From NCBI GenBank assembly GCA_020852965.1, contig JADYZV010000090.1:1-45576 (forward strand): a stretch of 45,576 bases of DNA. Reading direction: 5' to 3'. The notes under the pieces were generated by a model that was not told where the DNA came from, did no database searches, and saw only the letters and a program-made list of their open reading frames with translations. Of the stretch, positions 35,913 through 43,258 are shown piece after piece. The first letter of the stretch is position 1. Each line of letters starts with the position of its first letter. The DNA is from Pirellulaceae bacterium. GTDB lineage: Bacteria; Planctomycetota; Planctomycetia; Pirellulales; Pirellulaceae. Made by a program: the position numbers and the translations under genes.

Positions 35913-36560
35913 TCGATACTACCAGTCTTGCTCGTATGTTAGTATTCAACCTTAAGCAATGATAATCTAAGCTAACGTCTGTCCGGGGGAAAGTCTCTTG
36001 CAAAAACTTCGTCAACTGCCTCTGACTGGGCAAAGGAACAATGCCACTACTCCCAACCCCAAAATTAAGACTGGAATGATGCGTTGGCAAAAAACGCGTC
36101 GCTCGCATCGACTTCGGCGACGAAGCCGCAGATGTTTGTGGCCGCTTAGGGCGGAGGTGTCTTCCGCCGATGACGGAAACTGCAATGCAATTGGACCAAC
36201 TAAGCATCGTGCGGAAAATATGTGGGGGTATCCCAGGAGCTGTTTCATCATCCTGCAAGAATAGTTCAATTGTTTTCTCTTTTCCTGGGCGACTCTGAGA
36301 CCTAGCAGCCGAGTCTGAGACCGATTGCCCGTCATAACGATGCGGGCTGACTGACATGCCCCAATAGCCTTGCCAATATTCCACATTCCCGCTATAGTTT
36401 CCATTGTATAATTAGCCAATTCACCAGAAGGCTTGAACTGCAAGCAGCCGGGTGAACTGTTGCATCTCAATCTTCAGGCTTGCCGAGGATGGGGCAACCT
36501 TAAACACCGACCCCGCAATTTCCCGCTCGACAGCCAAGCTGCTACAAAAGGATTTGTCAC
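35913..36560. other. Intergenic region of about 650 bp
   Basis: Open frames are present on the minus strand (for example 36012-36470), with one hydrophobic stretch (IIPVLILGLGVVALFLCP), but the remaining protein is cysteine/arginine-rich and without a family. I do not call a gene. The right part serves as the upstream region for the radical SAM gene: AAGGA at 36548-36552 precedes its GTG start. Confidence 0.4.
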
Positions 36561-38291
36561 GTGCTCACCCCAGTATCAAGCGTGCCAGCCACGCACGCCG
36601 TCCAGCCCACAACGCCCCAACATCCCGCCGGGTCGCGGGCGAACGTCTTGCTGTGCAGCGTCTTTGGCCCGTACGCCCAAGATGACGAGTATGGAAGTCG
36701 GGCTATGAATCCGATGGAGCTGTACCAGAATCAGGTGACGCGAGAACAGGGGCCGTTCTCGCTCCGTATGTTTCATCGCAGTTGGGGCCTGATGCTGATG
36801 CAGGCGAACATGCAAGCCCCCTGCACGCTGCTCGACTTTCCGACCTTGGATCGATTCATCGAGGAGCTCCGACAGCAACAGTATGATATCGTGGGCATTA
36901 GCGGCATTCCCGTGAATGTCCTCAAGGTTAGCAAGATGTGCGATCTGGTGCGCCAGTACCAACCGCAGGCGACGGTGGTTGTCGGCGGGCATGTTGCCAA
37001 TGTCCGCAATTTGGATCAACAGCTAGACGCCGATTTTATCGTGCGCGGTGAGGGCGTGCGCTGGTTCCGCCGATTTCTTGGCGAAGATGAGCAGCAACCG
37101 ATTCGACACCCGCTGATCACTTCCGGAATTGGGATTCGTTCTGTAGGAATGACTATTAAGGAACGTCCGGGGAGCGTCGGTGCGACCGTCATTCCATCGG
37201 TCGGCTGCCCCTTGGGGTGTAATTTCTGTGCAACATCAGCCATGTTCGGCGGCAAGGGGAAATTCATCAACTTCTACGACTCCGGTGACGAACTCTTCGA
37301 TGTCATGGTCACCCTCGAGCGGCAAATGAAGGTATCGTCCTTCTTCATGATGGATGAAAACTTTCTGCTGCACCGCCGACGCGCGTTGCGGTTGCTCGAA
37401 CTCATGCAGCAAAATGACAAATCCTGGTCGTTGTACGTGTTCAGCTCGGGCAAGGTCCTCGCAAACTACACCCACGAGCAACTCGTCGCTCTGGGGATCT
37501 CCTGGGTATGGATGGGGCTGGAGGGAGAAGCCAGCCAGTACAGCAAACTCCGCGGTGTCAATACGCATGAATTGGTCCGAGAACTTCAATCGCACGGAAT
37601 CAAGATCCTCGGCTCGACAATCATCGGGATGGAAGAACATACTCCCGAGAATATCGACCAAGTTATCGACTACGCCGTCCGTCACGATACGGACTTCCAT
37701 CAGTTTATGCTGTATACACCGATCGAAGGAACACCGCTGCATGCCGAGATGCTCGAACAGGGGCGTCTAAAACCGAGAAGTGAGTATCACCCGGCTGACG
37801 CCCACGGGCAGTTCAAGTTCAATTATCATCATTCGCATATTCGCGACGGGCGCGAAACGGAGATGTTGGCTCGCGCGTTTCGTCACGATCTGGAAGTCAA
37901 CGGACCCAGTATCGTACGCGTGGCGCGGACGATGCTGGCCGGCTGGAAGCAGCACCGAGAGCATCCGGACCAGCGGGTGCGGCGTCGCTTTGCCCGCGAA
38001 GCGCGAGAGCTAGTAACGACCTACGCACCGATCGTGTCGGCGGCCAGGCGTTACTATCGCCAGTCTCCGGAACTACACGCGAAAATGTCGCGGCTGCTCA
38101 GCGAAATCTGTGACCAACTCGGCTGGACGACTCGAATCGCCGCAACACTTGGCGGTCGCTATCTATCCTGGAAAATACGGCAGGAAGAAAGGCGGCTGGC
38201 CAGTGGCTGGAAGTACGAGCCGCCGACGTTCTACGAGAAGAACAGCGCCGCTGCCTCCGCAATGAATTCATGCTCCGCTTCGCTGGCATGA
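36561..38291 (+). CDS. B12-binding radical SAM protein
   Basis: 576 residues from GTG 36561 (AAGGA about 8 bases upstream). About 30-175 is the cobalamin-binding-type Rossmann domain (ANVLLCSVFGPYAQDD, YDIVGISGIPVNVLKVSKMC, PQATVVVGGHVANVRNLDQQ, ADFIVRGEGVRWFRRFLGED). The radical SAM core carries C216-x3-C220-x2-C223 (PSVGCPLGCNFCATSAMFGG), with FFMMDENFLLHRRRALRLLE and WVWMGLEGEASQYSKLRGVN following. The C-terminus (YTPIEGTPLHAEM, then a helical tail) completes the common B12-radical SAM layout. No DxHxxG B12-anchoring motif is visible, so whether cobalamin is really bound is uncertain. Such enzymes methylate or rearrange lipids, peptides or small molecules. The substrate is unknown; the cytochrome genes downstream could be unrelated. 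Confidence 0.88.
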   Translation: MLTPVSSVPATHAVQPTTPQHPAGSRANVLLCSVFGPYAQDDEYGSRAMNPMELYQNQVTREQGPFSLRMFHRSWGLMLMQANMQAPCTLLDFPTLDRFIEELRQQQYDIVGISGIPVNVLKVSKMCDLVRQYQPQATVVVGGHVANVRNLDQQLDADFIVRGEGVRWFRRFLGEDEQQPIRHPLITSGIGIRSVGMTIKERPGSVGATVIPSVGCPLGCNFCATSAMFGGKGKFINFYDSGDELFDVMVTLERQMKVSSFFMMDENFLLHRRRALRLLELMQQNDKSWSLYVFSSGKVLANYTHEQLVALGISWVWMGLEGEASQYSKLRGVNTHELVRELQSHGIKILGSTIIGMEEHTPENIDQVIDYAVRHDTDFHQFMLYTPIEGTPLHAEMLEQGRLKPRSEYHPADAHGQFKFNYHHSHIRDGRETEMLARAFRHDLEVNGPSIVRVARTMLAGWKQHREHPDQRVRRRFAREARELVTTYAPIVSAARRYYRQSPELHAKMSRLLSEICDQLGWTTRIAATLGGRYLSWKIRQEERRLASGWKYEPPTFYEKNSAAASAMNSCSASLA

Positions 38292-38345
38292 AGGCTGCAC
38301 AGCTCTGAAACTCTTAAACCCAGCCTATTGAGGCACTCCCATTGA

Positions 38346-38363
38346 GGTGGTCCACCAACCACC
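38346..38363 (+). terminator. Weak terminator candidate after the radical SAM gene
   Basis: GGTGGT and ACCACC form a 6-bp stem around a 6-base loop, 55 bases beyond the stop at 38291. No U-tract follows. It is the only hairpin of note in the 205-bp spacer before the next gene. Confidence 0.25.
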
Positions 38364-38496
38364 GGAGGTGGATCGCTTGCCAGGGATGGCCTGAAACACT
38401 ATAACCACACTTGAGTTTCGAGTATATTAATGTAGCCGCTTCGGTGACAACGCGGCCCGTCGGTCAGGCAACACACCCCATCGAGGAGATTCCACA

Positions 38497-40446
38497 ATGA
38501 ATCGAACCGCGCAAAGCATCATGTTACTAGTGAGTGTGTTGGCAGCTTTGTTGGGGGCCTGGTTGACGCCGCGCGATGAGCTGCTCGCGCAGGATGTGGC
38601 CATCTCGGAATCGCCGGCCGCCTCTGCCTATAGATCGCCATTTGCGGTGGTCACGTCACCCGATGGGAAAACGATCTATGCCACCGATCAAACCGGCGGG
38701 CGCCTATCGATTCTCGATGTTGCAAGCATGACAGCCTGCGGCGAGATCGAATTGCATGGCCGACCGCAAGGTTTGGCTCTGTCGAACGACGGGAGTACGC
38801 TGTACGTCGCCGAGCATGGAGCCAGTAGCGTGGCCGTCATCGACACGAACAAACAAACGATCACTTCGCGAATTGCCGTCGGACTGTGGCCGACTGCGGT
38901 GGCGCTCGGCGAACAATCACGACGACTGTACGTCGCCAACCAAGATCGCGATTCGATTTCAGTAATCGACTTGCGCCAGCATCCCGCAAAAACGATCACG
39001 GAAATTGCGGTGGTTCGCGAACCGAGCAGCCTGGCGCTCACGCCAGACGAGAGGCATATCGTCGTGACCAACTTGATGGCCCTGGGGCGTGGCACCGACC
39101 CAACATTGTCGGCAGTGGTGAGCATCATCGACACAGGCACGCTGGCAGCGGCGAGAAGCGTGAAGCTACCTCCGGGATCTACGATGGTCCCGGGTGTGGC
39201 TGTCAGCCCGGACGGGAAGTGGGCTTATGTGGTGCATGGGCTGGGGCGGTTCAATCTGCCCATCACGCAACTCGAACGCGGTTGGGTGAATACCAATGCC
39301 TTAAGTATCATCGACATCGCCGGTGGTTCACGACTGGCCACGCTGCTGCTCGACGATTTGATGCAGGGTGCGGCAGATCCACACAGTTTGGTCGTCTCCC
39401 AGGACGGCAAGCATCTGTGGATTACTCACACCGGCGTCCACGAGGTCTCTTCCATCGATATTGGTTTGGTGCATGAACTTCTGGAAGGCAACGTGCCCGA
39501 CGATTTGGCGTCGCTCAAGGACGGCTCGCAAGCCAATATCTGGAACCAGGTAAAGCACAACCGAGAGAAGATTGCGGACCTCGAAAACGATTTGACCGGG
39601 CTGTACATCGCTGGAGTGATTCATCGCTTTCGCGCCGGTGGCACCGGACCGCGCGGGCTGGCGCTTTCCTCCGATGGCCAAGCGCTGTTTGTAGCCAACT
39701 ATTTCTCCGGTTCCGTCACGGTGCTCGACGCTTCGACGGGCAGCCTGCAAGGGAGTATCTCGCTGGGAGCGGCACCGGACCCCGACTCGGTGCGGCGTGG
39801 AGCAACCATCTTCCACGACGCGACGCACGCCTTTCAACGGTGGCACAGTTGTGCTTCGTGTCACGCCAATGAAGGCCGCATTGACGGCTTGCGCTGGGAT
39901 TTCCTGGGGGATGGCATCGGCAATCCCAAGGATACACTCAGCCTACTCCATTTCGACCAGACCGAACCGATGAACCGCCGCGCGACGATGCAGTCGTCGC
40001 GCGCTTGTACGAAGAACGGCTTGGAATCGACGAACATGATCGTGCCGACCGAGAAGGACGTGGACGACTTGTATGCGTATCTGATCTCGTTGCGCCCCGT
40101 CCCCAGCCCACACCTCACGCCCGATGGCAAGTTGACCGAGTCCGCCGAGCGCGGGAAGTCGTTGTTCGAGGGCAAGGCGAGCTGTGTGCGCTGCCATCCC
40201 GCACCGTACTTCACCGACAAGCAAATGCACAACGTCGGCGTGCTGAGTCCGAACGAACCAGACGGTCGTTACGACACACCTTCGCTGTTGGAGTCGTACC
40301 GCACCGCTCCGTATCTCCACGATGGGCGCGCGCTGACTCTGAAGGAAATTTTCACGGCGAACAATGAAGCGAAGAGACACGGTGACGCCAGTTCGCTCAC
40401 CGAGCAAGAGGTCGACGACCTAGTCGCTTACCTGCTTTCCCTGTAG
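38497..40446 (+). CDS. YncE-like propeller fused to a diheme cytochrome c peroxidase-like domain
   Basis: 649 residues, GAGGAG 8 bases before the ATG, and a signal peptide (IMLLVSVLAALLGAWLTP). About 45-430 is a seven-blade propeller of the YncE type (SPDGKTIYATDQTGGRLSIL, LSNDGSTLYVAEHGASSVAV, QSRRLYVANQDRDSISVID, SSDGQALFVANYFSGSVTVL). The C-terminal third has two c-type haem motifs, CASCH 452-456 and CVRCH 563-567, in the pattern of the MauG/cytochrome c peroxidase family (RRGATIFHDATH, RWHSCASCHANEGRIDG, SAERGKSLFEGKASCVRCHP, YDTPSLLESYRTAPYLHDGR). It probably acts in the periplasm as a peroxidase or a protein-modifying oxidase. The HZS-alpha-like gene begins 44 bp later, so co-transcription is likely. 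Confidence 0.92.
   Translation: MNRTAQSIMLLVSVLAALLGAWLTPRDELLAQDVAISESPAASAYRSPFAVVTSPDGKTIYATDQTGGRLSILDVASMTACGEIELHGRPQGLALSNDGSTLYVAEHGASSVAVIDTNKQTITSRIAVGLWPTAVALGEQSRRLYVANQDRDSISVIDLRQHPAKTITEIAVVREPSSLALTPDERHIVVTNLMALGRGTDPTLSAVVSIIDTGTLAAARSVKLPPGSTMVPGVAVSPDGKWAYVVHGLGRFNLPITQLERGWVNTNALSIIDIAGGSRLATLLLDDLMQGAADPHSLVVSQDGKHLWITHTGVHEVSSIDIGLVHELLEGNVPDDLASLKDGSQANIWNQVKHNREKIADLENDLTGLYIAGVIHRFRAGGTGPRGLALSSDGQALFVANYFSGSVTVLDASTGSLQGSISLGAAPDPDSVRRGATIFHDATHAFQRWHSCASCHANEGRIDGLRWDFLGDGIGNPKDTLSLLHFDQTEPMNRRATMQSSRACTKNGLESTNMIVPTEKDVDDLYAYLISLRPVPSPHLTPDGKLTESAERGKSLFEGKASCVRCHPAPYFTDKQMHNVGVLSPNEPDGRYDTPSLLESYRTAPYLHDGRALTLKEIFTANNEAKRHGDASSLTEQEVDDLVAYLLSL
39979..40003. repeat. 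Perfect 10-bp inverted repeat inside a coding region
   Basis: CGCGCGACGA and TCGTCGCGCG surround a 5-base loop (TGCAG) in the peroxidase-like domain. The very GC-rich stem would be stable in RNA. It may be incidental to coding. Confidence 0.8.
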
Positions 40447-40490
40447 TGGATTCTGAGTTGCAACGTACCAACGCATAGAATTTCGATGCC

Positions 40491-42941
40491 ATGACAAACC
40501 GCATCTCGTCTCGATGGTTGAAGTTGTTGGGTTCCTCGCTGACTCTGCTGGTCTTCGCGGCGGCGCACTCGTTGGTGCATGCCGCCGAAGTCCCGCAACA
40601 CCCTCCCGGCGAACTGCTTTCTTCGATGCTCCAGGGGCCGCTCGATGGCTTCGAGGAAATCGTGTTCGCGACCCGTGTTTCGGGCCGCGATCACTGGTAT
40701 GTCAGCTTTGGGTATTACAGTTGCGACTACGGCGAAGGAGCTGAGAAGAGCTTCGGCAAGTATCCCGATGGTGAGACCCTGCGGGGCTACGGAGACGGCG
40801 GCCGCTTGTGCCGCCTGAATCTCCGCACGGGAGAACTAAAACTGCTGATCGATGATCCACAAGGTGGTGTCCGAGATCCTCAGATGCATTACGACGGCCA
40901 AAAGATCCTCTTCTCGTATCGTCGCGGAGGAACGCCGACGTACCATCTCTACGAGATCAATATCGACGGCACTGATTTGATTCAATTGACCGATGGTCCC
41001 GATGATGACATCGAACCGACGTATCTGCCCGATGGTGGGATCATGTTCGGCTCCAGCCGCTGCAGGCGTTTTGTTAACTGCTGGTTCAGCCGCGTGGCCA
41101 CGCTACACCGCTGCGATGCAGACGGCAGCAACATCCGGATGGTTTCGAGCAACAACGATCACGACAACACGCCCTGGGTGCTGCCAGATGGTCGCGTATT
41201 GTATATGCGATGGGAGTATGTCGATCGCAGTCAGGTTCATTTCCATCATCTGTGGACCGTCAATCCGGACGGAACGGGCCAGATGACTTGGTACGGAAAT
41301 GAGTTTGCCGGCACCGCCATGCTGGATGCTAAACCAATACCTGGCACCAAAAAAGTTGTGGCGTCGTTTTCGCCTGGGCATGGTGCCCCCGAACACATGG
41401 GACACATTACGGTTGTCGATCCGAGTGCTGGGCCAGACGTCTTGCCGGTCACTAAGCAGATCAGTCAAGGCAACCAGATGTTTCGCGATCCGTATGCGAT
41501 CAACGAAGACTGCTTCCTGGCAGCCGATCCGAAAGGTGTTTTCGTTATCGATGGCGCTGGCAATAAGGAGCTGGTCTACGCTCTGCCGGAAGCCTTGCGG
41601 CACATGGAATGCCACGAACCTCGTCCGCTCCAGGCGCGGCCGCGCGAGCCGATAATCGGTTCCAAAACCGAGCTATCCAAGGAGACGGGCGAGTTGGTGC
41701 TGGCTGACATCTATAACGGTCGCAACATGGAAGGAATCCAACGTGGCGAAATCAAGAAGTTGCTGGTGCTCGAACAATTGCCCGAGCCGGTACACTTCTC
41801 GGGCGGCATGGAACCATTGAGCATTGGTGGCACGTTCACGATGTCGCGGGTGCTGGGAACCATTCCGGTCGAACCCGACGGCTCAGCCTACATGGAGCTG
41901 CCGGCAATGCGATCGTTGTTCCTGGTCGCATTGGACAAGGACGATCTGTCCGTCAAGCGGATGCAGAGCTTCGTCACCCTTCAGCCTGGCGAACGAACCA
42001 GTTGCGTTGGCTGCCACGAACAGCGCTCGCGCACCGCTCCCGTCGACTCACATTTAATGGCGCTAGCCCACTCGCCCCACAAGCTGACGCCCATCGATGA
42101 TGTTCCCTCGGTGCTGGACTTTCCTCGCGACATTCAGCCTATATTGGACAAGCACTGTGTCGAATGCCACAATCCGGATCGTCGTGACGCGGGCGTGGAT
42201 CTCAGCGGCGACCACACTCCTAAATATACGAATAGCTACTGGACCATAGTCCGCCGCGGTCTGGTAGCCGATGGACGCAACCAGCCATATTCCAACCGCG
42301 CGCCGCGCTCGATCGGCAGCGCGGCCAGCCTGCTCATGCGGCTGACCGATGGTAGCCATCAATCTGCCAAGCTAAGCGAACTGGAACGAAAGACTATCCG
42401 GCTGTGGATCGACACGAGCGCCACCTACCCTGGTACTTACGCCGCGCTCGGCTGTGGCATGTACCCTGCTGCGCTCCCCAACGACGTGCTGGCAAGCCGG
42501 TGCGGAACATGCCATGACGGCCAAAGCCGAGAGGGACGAGTGGCACGCAAGTTCGACTTTAGCTCGCTGCAGTCAATGTGTAATCTCTCTCGGCCCGAGA
42601 AGTCCGACCTGCTTCGCGCACCGTTGTCCAAGGAGGCCGGTGGACTCGCCCTGTGCGGCAACGAGGTCTTCCAGGACACGACCGACCTGGGCTACCAGGC
42701 ACTTCTCGCCGCGATCCGCACCTCCGCAAATCAATTGGCCACGCAAAAGCGATTCGATATGCCAGGCTTCCGGCCCAACAAGCATTACATCCGCGAGATG
42801 AAGCGGTTTGGCATCCTGCCAGCGGACTTGGGAGCAGATGATCCGATCGATATCTACGACACCGACGAGCGTTATTGGCGATCGTTCTGGTATGTGGACC
42901 AGTCAAGGCAACTTCTCCCCGACCAGGTGATGAATCGGTGA
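40491..42941 (+). CDS. Compact HZS-alpha-like triheme protein (protein C)
   Basis: 816 residues with a signal peptide (LLGSSLTLLVFAAAHSLVHA). Unlike proteins A and B it has no extra N-terminal module and no LLFVKR linker: the propeller starts almost directly (FEEIVFATRVSGRDHWYVS, GVRDPQMHYDGQKILFSYRR, YHLYEINIDGTDLIQLTDGP, YMRWEYVDRSQVHFHHLWTV). Three c-haem motifs follow: CVGCH 505-509, CVECH 556-560 and CGTCH 671-675. This size and order match the hydrazine synthase alpha subunit best, but the beta and gamma subunits are not seen. It probably forms an operon with the YncE-peroxidase gene 44 bp upstream, which could be its redox partner. Confidence 0.88.
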   Translation: MTNRISSRWLKLLGSSLTLLVFAAAHSLVHAAEVPQHPPGELLSSMLQGPLDGFEEIVFATRVSGRDHWYVSFGYYSCDYGEGAEKSFGKYPDGETLRGYGDGGRLCRLNLRTGELKLLIDDPQGGVRDPQMHYDGQKILFSYRRGGTPTYHLYEINIDGTDLIQLTDGPDDDIEPTYLPDGGIMFGSSRCRRFVNCWFSRVATLHRCDADGSNIRMVSSNNDHDNTPWVLPDGRVLYMRWEYVDRSQVHFHHLWTVNPDGTGQMTWYGNEFAGTAMLDAKPIPGTKKVVASFSPGHGAPEHMGHITVVDPSAGPDVLPVTKQISQGNQMFRDPYAINEDCFLAADPKGVFVIDGAGNKELVYALPEALRHMECHEPRPLQARPREPIIGSKTELSKETGELVLADIYNGRNMEGIQRGEIKKLLVLEQLPEPVHFSGGMEPLSIGGTFTMSRVLGTIPVEPDGSAYMELPAMRSLFLVALDKDDLSVKRMQSFVTLQPGERTSCVGCHEQRSRTAPVDSHLMALAHSPHKLTPIDDVPSVLDFPRDIQPILDKHCVECHNPDRRDAGVDLSGDHTPKYTNSYWTIVRRGLVADGRNQPYSNRAPRSIGSAASLLMRLTDGSHQSAKLSELERKTIRLWIDTSATYPGTYAALGCGMYPAALPNDVLASRCGTCHDGQSREGRVARKFDFSSLQSMCNLSRPEKSDLLRAPLSKEAGGLALCGNEVFQDTTDLGYQALLAAIRTSANQLATQKRFDMPGFRPNKHYIREMKRFGILPADLGADDPIDIYDTDERYWRSFWYVDQSRQLLPDQVMNR

Positions 42942-43258
42942 TGAAGATCGTGAACGACCAAGCCGATATTGTGCAGACCTTTGTTTGAGTGACACCATTC
43001 TCAAATCCGTACTTGCATAAATAGCCGCTTGGGCGTTCGCCACGGTTATTCGATGTGACAGGAAACTTATGCGTGGGTGCCCTTTCTTTTGTAACCGTTT
43101 ACGGTAAACGTGGGAATTGAGACATTGTAGAACCATTGTCTCAATGGTTCACCGCTTCGGATTGCTTAACACCGTCAAAATCCCGAACACTTGGGGACAA
43201 TTGTTCTACTTTTCAATCAAGCGTGAACGGTTCCCTTTTTTTTTGAAGTGAGAATACA
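42942..43258. other. Intergenic region between proteins C and D with palindromes
   Basis: No gene is seen in these 317 bp. CGTTTAC-G-GTAAACG at 43096-43110 is a perfect 7-1-7 palindrome, the size of a protein-binding operator. A second hairpin, ATTGAGACA (43116-43124) with TGTCTCAAT (43137-43145), follows 5 bases later. A T-run (about 43237-43245) precedes the purine-rich ribosome site for protein D. These may be a regulator site and a terminator or leader element. Confidence 0.55.

Noticed and set aside
35794-36384. Minus-strand open frame of 196 codons
   Set aside because: It overlaps the membrane protein at 35520-35912 on the same strand in another frame, has an unordered composition and no start signals.
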